Of a stretch of DNA of 64,000 bases, positions 36,238 to 44,296 are shown in pieces. Origin of the DNA: an uncultured Collinsella sp. GTDB lineage: Bacteria > Actinomycetota > Coriobacteriia > Coriobacteriales > Coriobacteriaceae. A program made the translations under genes and the position numbers. The stretch covers positions 62,001-126,000 of the forward strand of contig CATXID010000005.1 in assembly GCA_958369225.1 (NCBI GenBank). The letters run 5' to 3'. Position 1 is the stretch's first letter, and every line of letters begins with the position of its first letter. The notes beneath the pieces are model-generated. The model was not told the DNA's origin. It made no database searches and worked only from the letters and a program-made list of their open reading frames with translations.

Positions 36238-36901
36238 AGTGCGCAAGGATCCAGCGTATGCCGCGGGCCATTCGTAGATCGGTTTGGGCAAAGTGATTGC
36301 CGGGGTTGAGCTCCATCGTTGTTGGAATGCCGCGCTCGATGAGTAGCTCTTCCATTGCGCGCGTGTCGTCGAGTACGTGCCTCATCATGCGGTTGGGCGT
36401 CTTGGTTTCCTTTTTGCCGAGTGACAGGTAGACGGCGTCGGGCGTAACTGCCATCTCGTGCTCGTGCGCATAGTCGATAAAGCCAGGAAACCACAGGGAT
36501 CCCGATGCGCTTGCGACGCGGTCAAAGGTATCGGTCTGCCAGGGGACCCAAAGCGAAAAGAGGCCCGCCAGCGAATAACCGGCAATGCCACGCCAAACAG
36601 GTGGCTGAGGAAGCGACGACTCCACCTGGGGGATTATCTGATTCAGCAGCTCATCAAGAAAGCCGGCAGCCTGCCCACCAAAGGGCTCGGCATCGCGTAC
36701 GGTCCCGTCGCATGCCCAGGGGCTCAGCTCGCGATTCCAATCGAGCCCGCCAATGGCGACGAGGGTGAATGGCGGACAGTCGAGCTCTCGGCAACACTTA
36801 TAAACCTCGCTGCCGTCGCCCACGACCACAGGAAGGTAGATGACAGGCGCGCTTTCCGTATGATTCGAATAAACGGTTATCTGCTTTTGATGCGCTTCCA
36901 T
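36236..36901 (-). CDS. Alpha/beta hydrolase, esterase D-like
   Basis: 221 residues of the esterase family. The nucleophile elbow GYSLAG near residue 107 contains the catalytic Ser; His is in NPGNHFAQ near the C-terminus. VYLSLGKKETKTPN is a typical esterase D/IroE block (substrate-interaction region). No signal peptide. IroE/Fes-like members hydrolyse siderophore esters, others S-formylglutathione; the role is undecided. Convergent with uraA. Confidence 0.85.
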   Translation of the reverse strand: MEAHQKQITVYSNHTESAPVIYLPVVVGDGSEVYKCCRELDCPPFTLVAIGGLDWNRELSPWACDGTVRDAEPFGGQAAGFLDELLNQIIPQVESSLPQPPVWRGIAGYSLAGLFSLWVPWQTDTFDRVASASGSLWFPGFIDYAHEHEMAVTPDAVYLSLGKKETKTPNRMMRHVLDDTRAMEELLIERGIPTTMELNPGNHFAQTDLRMARGIRWILAH

Positions 36902-37012
36902 GACGGGCTTCTCTCAGTGTTGTGATATCGGCAGCCCCAATTGTCGCACGCCAGCGTATGCCGGTTGGGTTAGACCAAAGACAATCTCGTGCATCCCCTG
37001 CGGACGCATATG

Positions 37013-37052
37013 GAAAACGCCACCGCCGGAGGGGAGCTCGGCGGTGGCGTTG
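37013..37052 (-). terminator. Terminator of surface gene 2
   Basis: AACGCCACCGCCG and CGGCGGTGGCGTT with GAGGGGAGCT loop; on the minus strand it ends in GTTTTCC. An almost identical hairpin ends surface gene 3 (39100-39138). Confidence 0.8.
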
Positions 37053-37108
37053 TTAAACGGTGCTGGGGCTCGGGGCCTTCGCGGGAGCTGCCATGTGCGC
37101 AGAGGCGT

Positions 37109-38893
37109 CTAAGAACGCTTACGGCTCGCCATGGTGCCTGCGGCGATAGCGGCTGTTCCCGCAAGGACGGTTGCCACGATGGCCGCACCCGAGGTGTCGC
37201 CGGTTGCCGCGAGCACGCCGGTAGTCTTGGCTTTCGTGGTTGAAGCCGCAACGGCCTTGGTCGGCTTTGAGCCCTCAGGCTTGGGGTTCTGCTTGGACTC
37301 CGCGGGCTTGCTTTCTGCGGGCTTGGTCTCGTCGGGCTTGGGGTCTTCCGGCTTGGCTACCTCGGGAGGTGCGATGGTCGTACTTTTGGCGACTGCTTTG
37401 ATATAGAGGGAGTCGACCGTGGCGTCGCCCGTGCCGATGGCTTGGCCTGCCTCGTAGATGCCGTCACGGAGCTTGCGATAGTCAATGACCTTGCCGCCTT
37501 CGGGCGTCTGGATGGCGGCGTTCTCAATCTTGATGGTGCCGATTGTCTTGCCGTCAGCGCTCATGGCACGGGCAAAGATTGCCGCTGTATCTCCTTCGGC
37601 CGTTACCTTGCTGCGGATGATCGAGATGACTGCGGGTGTGACGCCCTCGCTGGTCTGGGCGATGATGCCGATGTTCTCGCCTTGGGGTTCGCGCCTCGTC
37701 TCGCCATCTTGGTTTTCGCTGTAGGGGATGGGGCCGTCGCCGTTCTCGACATAGCGGGCTATGGCCTTGACAACGGAGTCGCTGATGTAGATGTGGCCGC
37801 CCTTCTCGTTGGGTCGATCGTTTCTGGTGGAGAATGCAGCCGAAACCTCGCCTTCCGCAAACGCGTCCACGGTGGAGCCGTTCTTGACGACGATGTCGTC
37901 CTGGTAGGTGAAGAGGGCGTTGGCGCCACCGTATCTGCCTTTACTTGCACGGACCGTCACGTTTGCATGATCGAGGGTGATGCCCTTGTGGGCATAGACG
38001 CCATATTCAACACCGTTTACGTTGAGGGAGGCGTTTGTGGCTGCGAGGCTGCCCTTGGCCTCGACGGCAGCGTCTTTCTCGGAGCTTGCCTTGACCTGGC
38101 TGCCGTCCGAGATGTTGATATTGCCGCCGCTCCAAAGGGCCTCACCATCGGCTGAGCTTGCCTCGACCGTCCCGCCACCCTTGATGGTGAGGTTCTTGTC
38201 GGCTCCAATACCCTTGTCCTTGGTAGCCCTGGCGGTGACGGCTCCGCTGTCGTCAATCGTGATATTGCCGTTTGCCCTGATGCCATCCGATGCACCCGTG
38301 GCGTTGACGTTGCCCGAACCTTTGATAGCGAGATCACCTCCGGCATTGATGGCATCAAACCCAGTGCTCGTGGCGTTGACGGATCCGGCTCCGTCGATGT
38401 TGATATTACCCGTGGAGAGGATAGCGTCCTCAGTAGATGTCACGCTGAGCGTGCCGCCCTCGTCGCCTTGGATATTGAGCTCGGCATTCTCGTTAGTGCC
38501 ATGAGAAACGTTGATGCTTTCGATCCATTCGGCAGTGACGATGTTGGTTCCCGAGTAATTCACGTTGAGCTTGCCTGCGGCCTGGATCTCGCCGCCGTTA
38601 TAGTTGTTGAGCTTCAAGTCGTCGGCGCCGTCCCACGACCAGGTACCGGCCTCGTCGCTCGCCGCGGTGTTGTACTTGTTGCCGCCGACCTTGACCCATT
38701 CCGCTGCGAGCGAGACGCTCGGCATGAGCAGCGAGCTCACCGTGAGCGCGCACACGGCGCCCGCGACGATGCGGCGCGTCACGCGGCGCCAGCTGCCGTG
38801 CGCGAGTCCTATGCGACGGCGAACGTCGGGTTCGGCAACATGGGTTCCGGCGGTAGTGTCATTGCGTTTGGGGGTCGTGAACAAGGCTGCCAT
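37109..38893 (-). CDS. LAATG-anchored surface protein with beta-helix-like repeats (copy 2)
   Basis: 594 residues from ATG 38893, preceded by GGGAGCAACC. Signal peptide (GAVCALTVSSLLMPSVSLAA) after a basic 40-residue N-terminus. Repeats such as INIDGAGSVNATSTGFDAIN and ITIDDSGAVTARATKDKGIG alternate as beta-helix turns. Before the anchor is a Pro/Glu/Lys/Ser wall-spanning stretch (KPEDPKPDETKPAESKPAES). LAATG is at 561-565 followed by a hydrophobic segment and RKRS. Paralogous to copy 3 in nearly every block; copy 1 is more distant. The longer open frame (to 39109) overlaps the upstream element and is rejected. Confidence 0.85.
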   Translation of the reverse strand: MAALFTTPKRNDTTAGTHVAEPDVRRRIGLAHGSWRRVTRRIVAGAVCALTVSSLLMPSVSLAAEWVKVGGNKYNTAASDEAGTWSWDGADDLKLNNYNGGEIQAAGKLNVNYSGTNIVTAEWIESINVSHGTNENAELNIQGDEGGTLSVTSTEDAILSTGNINIDGAGSVNATSTGFDAINAGGDLAIKGSGNVNATGASDGIRANGNITIDDSGAVTARATKDKGIGADKNLTIKGGGTVEASSADGEALWSGGNINISDGSQVKASSEKDAAVEAKGSLAATNASLNVNGVEYGVYAHKGITLDHANVTVRASKGRYGGANALFTYQDDIVVKNGSTVDAFAEGEVSAAFSTRNDRPNEKGGHIYISDSVVKAIARYVENGDGPIPYSENQDGETRREPQGENIGIIAQTSEGVTPAVISIIRSKVTAEGDTAAIFARAMSADGKTIGTIKIENAAIQTPEGGKVIDYRKLRDGIYEAGQAIGTGDATVDSLYIKAVAKSTTIAPPEVAKPEDPKPDETKPAESKPAESKQNPKPEGSKPTKAVAASTTKAKTTGVLAATGDTSGAAIVATVLAGTAAIAAGTMASRKRS

Positions 38894-38959
38894 GGTTGCT
38901 CCCGTTCTCATAGGGCCTATACGACTAGATTCAGCGTATCTGCTGGATGTTGCCGGCGG

Positions 38960-38986
38960 TAGTGCCGTTCGGAGGGTAAAATGTCC
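38960..38986 (-). promoter_or_regulatory. Shared upstream element of surface genes, copy 2
   Basis: TAGTGCCGTTCGGAGGGTAA and following AATGTCC (plus-strand reading), 67 bases before the start of copy 2. A GATACGCT 19 bases further downstream (minus direction) corresponds to the -10. The 38894-39195 gap otherwise holds only this region, a relic hairpin and the terminator of copy 3. Confidence 0.55.
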
Positions 38987-39040
38987 AAAATCCGGAAGAG
39001 GAATAAGCTGCGCGCCTACGCGTTGTCGGGCATTAATCAC

Positions 39041-39074
39041 AAAGCGCGGAGCCGCTTGTTGCGACTCCGCTCGC
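39041..39074. other. Relic copy of the purine permease terminator
   Basis: AAAGCGCGGAG...CTCCGC around CCGCTTGTTGCGA matches the hairpin at 41130-41164 almost base for base, but its right arm is decayed. It lies at the same place relative to the upstream element as in copy 3, so it was duplicated together with the surface gene. Confidence 0.7.
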
Positions 39075-39099
39075 GTGTGCGCCATACGAGTGCAAACAG

Positions 39100-39138
39100 G
39101 AAACGCCACCGCCGGAGGGGAGCTCGGCGGTGGCGTTG
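39100..39138 (-). terminator. Terminator of surface gene 3
   Basis: AACGCCACCGCCG (39102-39114) and CGGCGGTGGCGTT (39125-39137); near-identical to the terminator of copy 2. Confidence 0.8.
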
Positions 39139-39195
39139 CTAAACGGTGCGCGGACTAGGCGGCTTTAAAAGTGTCGGTTCGTGTATGAAGAGCGT

Positions 39196-40983
39196 CTATG
39201 AGCGCTTGCGGCTCACCACGGCGCCCGCGGCGATGGCGGCTGTTCCCGCAAGGGCGGCTGCCACGATGGCTGCGCTCGAGGCGTCGCCGGTTGCCGCGAG
39301 CTTGCCGGTGGTCTTGGCTCCCGTGGCTGCAACTGCAACGGTCCTGGTTGTCTTCGTGCCCTCGGACTTGGAACCCTCGGGCTTGGTCTCGCCGGGCTTT
39401 TCCTCGGGTTTGATCTCCTCGGGAGGCACGATGACCGTGCTCTTGGCGACAGCGGCGTCATAGGGGGAGTCGATCGTGGCGTCGCCCGTGCCGATGGTTT
39501 GACCTGCCTCGTAGGAGATGCTGGGGCCGTACTCTTCTTCGTGGCGATAGTTAATGATCTTGCCGCCTGCGGGCGTCTGGATGGGAGCGCCTTCGATCTC
39601 GATGGTACCGATCGCCTTGCCGTCCTCGCTTATGGCAAGAGCGAAGATTGCCGCCGTATCTCCCTCGGCCGTGAGCTTGCTGCGGACGATCGAGATACTC
39701 GCGGGCGTGATGCCCTCGTAGGTCTGGGCGAAGATACCGATGTTCAGACCCCTAGGCTCAGGGATGACCCCGCCGCTTTGGTCGTTGCTGTAGTGATCGG
39801 GGCCATCGCCACCGGTCTCGACATAGCGGGCTATAGCCTTAACAACGGAGTCGCTGATGTAGATGTGGCCGCCAGCGACGTTTGGCTGGTGGTTTCTGGT
39901 AGAGATTGCAACCGAGAATTTGCCTTCCGCGAACGCGTCCACGATGGAACCATTCTTGATGACGATGTCGTCCCCGTCAGTGATGAGGGCGATGGCCTGG
40001 CCGCCGCTCGCGCTTGTGCGGACCGTCACGGTTGCGCCATCGAGCGTAACGCCCTTGTAGGCATAGACACCATATTCAACACCGCTTGCGTCAAGGGAGG
40101 CGTTCGTGACCGCGAGACTACCCTCAGTGTCGACGGCAAGATCTCCCTCGGAGTTCGCCTTGACCTGGCTGCCGCCCGAGATGTTAATGCCGCCGTCAGC
40201 CCAAATCGCCGCTTCTTCTATAGAGCTTGCTTCTACCTTGCCACCGCCTTTGATGATGAGGTCACTGCCCGCGGCGATGCCGTAGCCTTCGCCTCCTTTA
40301 GCGATCACTGTGCCAGAGGAATCGATGGTGGTCTCGCCCTTGGATCGGATGCCTTCGGTACCGCCCGTTGCATTCACAGTGCCCGAGCCCGTGATAGAGA
40401 GGTCGCCCTTTGCCTCAATTCCGTCGGAAGAAGTGCTTGTGGTGTTCACAGTGCCTGGGCCAGAAATGGAGAGGTCGCCTGTGGATTTAATTGCATCGGC
40501 CTCGGCTGTCACATTGAGCTCATCCGTGCTATTCGAGCTCGTTATGTTCAGCTCTGCTTTCTGGCTAGTGCCATCCTGCGCCTTGATGGCGGCTCCGGTG
40601 TAATCGGGCTCGGTTTTCACGGTGTTCTTGCCCTCGTACGCAATGTTGAGCTTGCCAGCGGCCTGGATTGCGCCGCCGTTGTAGCCGTTGAGCCTCATGT
40701 CGTCGGCGCCATCCCATGACCAGGTGCCGGCGGCGTCTCCCGTGGGCCCCGCGGCCGCTTCGTGGCGGACGCCGCCAACGTCCACCCACTCGGCCGCGAG
40801 CGAGACGCTTGGCATGAGCAGCGAGCTTACCGTAAGCGCGCATACGGCGCCTACAACGATGCGGCGTGTCACGCGGCGCCAGCTGCCGTGTGCGAGCAAC
40901 GTGCGACGGCGCACGTCGGGCTCGACAAAATGGGCTCCAGAGGTTTTGTCATTGCGCTTGGGGGTCGTGAACAAGGCGGCCAT
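39196..40983 (-). CDS. LAATG-anchored surface protein with beta-helix-like repeats (copy 3)
   Basis: 595 residues from ATG 40983, preceded by GGGAGTAACC. Same plan as copy 2: basic N-terminus, signal peptide ending SLAA before EWVDVGG, beta-helix turns (for example LSISGPGTVNTTSTSSDG), a charged linker and LAATG at 562-566 with a hydrophobic tail and RKRS. Compared with copy 2 the linker is shorter and the repeat body differs locally, as expected for diversifying tandem paralogues. Together with copies 1 and 2 it may let the cell change its surface. No sortase gene is in the window. Confidence 0.85.
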   Translation of the reverse strand: MAALFTTPKRNDKTSGAHFVEPDVRRRTLLAHGSWRRVTRRIVVGAVCALTVSSLLMPSVSLAAEWVDVGGVRHEAAAGPTGDAAGTWSWDGADDMRLNGYNGGAIQAAGKLNIAYEGKNTVKTEPDYTGAAIKAQDGTSQKAELNITSSNSTDELNVTAEADAIKSTGDLSISGPGTVNTTSTSSDGIEAKGDLSITGSGTVNATGGTEGIRSKGETTIDSSGTVIAKGGEGYGIAAGSDLIIKGGGKVEASSIEEAAIWADGGINISGGSQVKANSEGDLAVDTEGSLAVTNASLDASGVEYGVYAYKGVTLDGATVTVRTSASGGQAIALITDGDDIVIKNGSIVDAFAEGKFSVAISTRNHQPNVAGGHIYISDSVVKAIARYVETGGDGPDHYSNDQSGGVIPEPRGLNIGIFAQTYEGITPASISIVRSKLTAEGDTAAIFALAISEDGKAIGTIEIEGAPIQTPAGGKIINYRHEEEYGPSISYEAGQTIGTGDATIDSPYDAAVAKSTVIVPPEEIKPEEKPGETKPEGSKSEGTKTTRTVAVAATGAKTTGKLAATGDASSAAIVAAALAGTAAIAAGAVVSRKRS

Positions 40984-41049
40984 GGTTACTCCCATCCTCA
41001 TAGGGCCTATGCGATTACGCCCAGCATATCTGCAGGATGTAGCCGGCGG

Positions 41050-41076
41050 TAGTGCCGTTTGGAGGGCAAAATGTCC
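41050..41076 (-). promoter_or_regulatory. Shared upstream element of surface genes, copy 3
   Basis: TAGTGCCGTTTGGAGGGCAA and following AATGTCC, 67 bases before the start of copy 3, with GATATGCT as the corresponding -10 at the same spacing. Confidence 0.55.
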
Positions 41077-41129
41077 AAAACTTGGGAAGCAATACATCGC
41101 GCGTCCGTGCGTTGCCTGGCTTTAAAAGA

Positions 41130-41164
41130 AAAGCGCGGAGCCGCTCGATGCGACTCCGCGCTTT
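41130..41164 (-). terminator. Terminator of purine permease gene
   Basis: AAAGCGCGGAG (41130-41140) and CTCCGCGCTTT (41154-41164); on the minus strand it ends in TTTTCTTTT. Confidence 0.85.
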
Positions 41165-41190
41165 GGTGTTCTGCTTTGGCAGCTTTGCCG

Positions 41191-42504
41191 TTACGCTACA
41201 AAGAAGTAGACGAGGAAGGCGAGGGCTGCGATCCACATGAGCGGCTTGATCTTGGAGGCCTCGCCCTTAAAGAGCGCGACGATCACGTAGGCGATAAAGC
41301 CCAGACCAATGCCGGCAGAGATGGAGTAGGTGAAGGGCACGCCGGCGACAATCATGAACGCCGGGAAACCCTGCGACACGTCGGACCAGTCGATCTCGGA
41401 GGCCTCGCTCATCATGAGGTAGCCGACGTAGACCAGAGCGCCGCAGGTGGCGGCGCTGGAAACGATGGTGACGATGGGGGAGAAGAACGCGGCGAGAATG
41501 AACAGCACGCCGGTGGTGACGGAGGTGAGGCCCGTGCGGCCACCGTCGGCGGCGCCGGAAGTGGACTCGACGAAGGTGGTGATGGAGGAGACGCCCATAA
41601 AGCCACCGGCAGCAGCGGCCACGGAGTCGACGACCAGGATGGGACGGATGTCCTCGACATTGCCGTCCTCGGTCAAGAACTCGCCTTGCTTAGCGACGGC
41701 CATCGCGGTGCCCATGGTGTCGAAGAAGTCACTCATGAGCAGCGAGAAGGCAACGACGAGCAGCATCGGGTCGGTCAGGACCTTCACGATGGCCATGTTG
41801 CCGTCTGCGGTGCTGGCAAACGGAGCGCCAAAGGTCGAGAAGTTGAGCGGGGCGATAAGGCCCTCGGGCGCATGGGTGACGCCCAGCGGGATACCGGCGA
41901 TAACGGCGACGATGATGCCGATGAGCAGCGAGCCCGGCACGTTGCGGGAAGCCAGGGCAACCGTCACGACGATGGAGATGATGCCGACGATAAAGGTGGG
42001 GGAGGCGATGTCGCCCAGGCCGACGAGCGTGCCAGCGCCAGCGGTGATGATGCCGGCGTCGCACAGGCCGATCATGGCGATAAACAGGCCCAGACCCACC
42101 GAGATGGCGTGGCGCAGGACCACGGGGATGGCGTCCATGATGGCCTCGCGCAGGCCGCAAAGGACGAGCAGCAAGATGACGATGCCTTCGAGGAAGATAA
42201 CGCTCATGGCCACGTGCCAGTCACCGCCGCACATGGTGGTGGCGATGCCCGCGATCATGGCGTTGATGCCCAGGCCCGACGCGCAGGCGAGCGGGCGGTT
42301 GGCGAAGATGCCCATGCAGATGGTCATGATGCCGGCGCCCAGGCAGGTGGCGCAGGCGAGCGCTCCCGCATCGATGCCGGCGCCCGAGAGCACTGCGGGG
42401 TTGACGGCGATGATGTAGGCCATTGCCAGGAACGTTGTCAGTCCAGCGCGAAGTTCGGTCCCGATTGTGGACTTGCGCTCACTGACGTGAAAAAGTTCGT
42501 CCAT
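41191..42504 (-). CDS. NCS2 family purine permease (AzgA/PbuG type)
   Basis: 437-residue nucleobase permease with about 12-14 membrane segments. TELRAGLTTFLAMAYIIAVNP near residue 15 and VSSITTFVESTSGAADGGRTGLTSVTTGVLF (in two parts) near residue 310 are typical of hypoxanthine/guanine/adenine permeases rather than the uracil group. CAAGGAAAGGG precedes the ATG. No purine riboswitch was recognised in the 193-base upstream gap. Specificity within purines is inferred. Confidence 0.9.
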   Translation of the reverse strand: MDELFHVSERKSTIGTELRAGLTTFLAMAYIIAVNPAVLSGAGIDAGALACATCLGAGIMTICMGIFANRPLACASGLGINAMIAGIATTMCGGDWHVAMSVIFLEGIVILLLVLCGLREAIMDAIPVVLRHAISVGLGLFIAMIGLCDAGIITAGAGTLVGLGDIASPTFIVGIISIVVTVALASRNVPGSLLIGIIVAVIAGIPLGVTHAPEGLIAPLNFSTFGAPFASTADGNMAIVKVLTDPMLLVVAFSLLMSDFFDTMGTAMAVAKQGEFLTEDGNVEDIRPILVVDSVAAAAGGFMGVSSITTFVESTSGAADGGRTGLTSVTTGVLFILAAFFSPIVTIVSSAATCGALVYVGYLMMSEASEIDWSDVSQGFPAFMIVAGVPFTYSISAGIGLGFIAYVIVALFKGEASKIKPLMWIAALAFLVYFFVA

Positions 42505-42697
42505 GCATACCCTTTCCTTGTTCGGCCCCGAGTTTAGGCCGATTGACGCGAACGCTCCCACTATAGCCCCTTTACAACCTTGCTGTTCCTCACATGTTGA
42601 TGTTCGGCGCTTTGTAGCGGACGGGCGGTATTTTCCGTATGAAAATGTGTGGGTACCGTATACTTAAGCAGTTACAACGACCCCTATGGAGGAACGT

Positions 42698-43117
42698 ATG
42701 ATTAAAGAGCTCTGCCACGACGAGGCTATTCTGTCCCAGCGTTGCGAGGTCGCGACCGTCGAGGACGAGTCGGTGGCACAGGACCTGATCGATACCATCA
42801 AGTCGCTCGACGATGCCGGCTGCCTTGCCGCCAACCAGATTGGCGTCACCAAGAAGGTCTGCGTCTACCTGGACGATGCCGGCGAGCCCCATGTGCTCTA
42901 CAACCCCCGTCTGGTGTTTGGTCTGGGCGCCAGCAAGATGGAGGAGAGCTGCCTGACGCACGAGGAGGTCACCAAGTCCACGCGCTACATCAAGTGCAAG
43001 GTTGCCTTTGACCAGATCGTCGACGGCAAGATGCGCGAGCGCAAGCAGGACTTTGTGGGCTTCGAGGCTCAAATGATTCAACACATGATTGATCACTGCT
43101 TAGGCAAACTCGTCTAG
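42698..43117 (+). CDS. Peptide deformylase-like protein lacking the catalytic Glu
   Basis: 139 residues of the deformylase fold. All three motifs are altered: motif 1 is GCLAANQ (41-47, canonical GxGLAAxQ), motif 2 ESCLT (83-87, canonical EGCLS; metal Cys kept), and motif 3 HMIDH (129-133, canonical HEIDH). The two metal His and Cys remain, but the catalytic Glu is Met. It is therefore probably inactive as a deformylase. ATGGAGGAACGT precedes the ATG at 42698. TATACT at 42659-42664 may be the -10. Confidence 0.87.
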   Translation: MIKELCHDEAILSQRCEVATVEDESVAQDLIDTIKSLDDAGCLAANQIGVTKKVCVYLDDAGEPHVLYNPRLVFGLGASKMEESCLTHEEVTKSTRYIKCKVAFDQIVDGKMRERKQDFVGFEAQMIQHMIDHCLGKLV

Positions 43118-43152
43118 AGCGGTTCAATTGGGGACCGAATTTGCGGTCTTTG

Positions 43153-43190
43153 AGCCCGGGTATGACGTTGTTGTCATGTCCGGGCTTTTG
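43153..43190 (+). terminator. Terminator after deformylase-like gene
   Basis: AGCCCGGGTATGAC (43153-43166) pairs with GTCATGTCCGGGCT (43173-43186) followed by TTTTG. Confidence 0.8.
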
Positions 43191-43252
43191 TGTTTAGCGC
43201 CTTTTTGTTTGGTGACAATGAACTTAGCGAGAACGTGAAGCTAGGAGGCGCT

Positions 43253-44218
43253 ATGTGTACGAGTATTCGATTTACCGATGATTCTGGCCACATGTATCTG
43301 GGCCGCAACCTCGACTGGAGCTTTGACTACGGCCAACAGGTTCGCGTGATGCCGCGCGGGTTTCACATTCCGTATTCGTTTATCGACGACGCGACAGCGG
43401 CACACGCGGTGATCGGTATGTGCATCGATTACAAGAACTATCCCATGTTTTTCGATTGCGGTAACGATGCGGGTCTGGCTGTGGCGGGGCTCAACTTTCC
43501 CGGCTATGCCGAGTATGCCGAGGGCCCGGTTGATGGAAAGACCAATATCGCGGCCTATGAGTTTCCCCTCTGGGTGGCGTCGACGTTCTCGACGGTCGAC
43601 GAGGTCGAGGCTGCGCTGCGCGATACGGTGATTGTTGCTAAATCTGCCGGAGAGGGGCTGGGCGTGTCGCTGCTCCATTGGATTATCGGCGACAGCCAGC
43701 GTAGCATCGTGGTCGAGATGATGGCTGACGGCCTGCATGTATACGACGATCCGGTCGACACCCTTGCCAATCAGCCCACCTTCCCGTGGCACATGGAAAA
43801 CCTGCGCACCTATATCACGGCCACAAGCGATTTTCCGCAGACGGCGACATGGCGTGGTGCCGAGCTCAAGCCCTATGGCGCGGGTGCCGGCATGCGCGGT
43901 ATTCCGGGTGACTGCTATTCGCCGAGCCGTTTTGTAAAGGCGGCGTACCTCAATGCCAATTACCCGCAAAAGGAGAGCGAGACCGAAAACGTTGTCCGCA
44001 TGTTCCGTTCACTCGAGGGCGTGGTGATGATTGAGGGGGCGTCCAGGATGGGCGATGGCAAGTTCGAGAAGACTATCTATACCGGATGCTTTAGCGCGCG
44101 CACGGGCAATTATTACTACGCGATGTATGAGGATCCGTCGATTCGCTACGTGAGCCTGATGGATGCCGAGGGCGCGAGCCCCGATAAGCTCGTGGTTCCC
44201 GAGCCGCGTCGCTCGTAG
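43253..44218 (+). CDS. bsh: Bile salt hydrolase / choloylglycine hydrolase
   Basis: N-terminal nucleophile hydrolase that deconjugates glycine/taurine bile salts; 321 residues. After Met removal Cys2 is the nucleophile (MCTSI). Arg18 and Asp21 (LGRNLDW), Asn81 (AGLNFPG), Asn173 (LANQPTF) and Arg226 (SPSRFVK) occupy the conserved catalytic positions. CTAGGAGGCGCT precedes the ATG at 43253; the frame is open upstream without a better start. Penicillin V acylase is the alternative activity, but GLNFPG and the HWIIGD...GLHVYDDP region favour bile salt hydrolase. Typical of gut bacteria. Confidence 0.88.
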   Translation: MCTSIRFTDDSGHMYLGRNLDWSFDYGQQVRVMPRGFHIPYSFIDDATAAHAVIGMCIDYKNYPMFFDCGNDAGLAVAGLNFPGYAEYAEGPVDGKTNIAAYEFPLWVASTFSTVDEVEAALRDTVIVAKSAGEGLGVSLLHWIIGDSQRSIVVEMMADGLHVYDDPVDTLANQPTFPWHMENLRTYITATSDFPQTATWRGAELKPYGAGAGMRGIPGDCYSPSRFVKAAYLNANYPQKESETENVVRMFRSLEGVVMIEGASRMGDGKFEKTIYTGCFSARTGNYYYAMYEDPSIRYVSLMDAEGASPDKLVVPEPRRS

Positions 44219-44242
44219 CCGACGGCTTTACTGAAATGCAAG

Positions 44243-44275
44243 GCGCCCTGCATCTCCTGTGAGGTGCAGGGGCGC
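44243..44275. terminator. Hairpin between bsh and kup
   Basis: GCGCCCTGCA and TGCAGGGGCGC arms (one bulge) around TCTCCTGTGAGG in the gap between convergent genes. Short T content only; a moderate terminator. Confidence 0.65.
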
Positions 44276-44296
44276 TGTCGTTGATGCGCGACGTCG

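Noticed and set aside
38894..39109. N-terminal extension of surface protein 2
   Set aside because: The extension would cover the conserved upstream element and promoter, and the internal ATG has the GGGAG site shared by its paralogues.
41059..42537. 492-residue plus-strand open frame
   Set aside because: It is antisense to the purine permease, has a biased Gly/Asp/His/Gln composition and no ribosome binding site; typical shadow in G+C-rich DNA.
42505..42697. Purine riboswitch before the purine permease
   Set aside because: No three-way junction with conserved pyrimidine-rich loops could be found on the minus strand.
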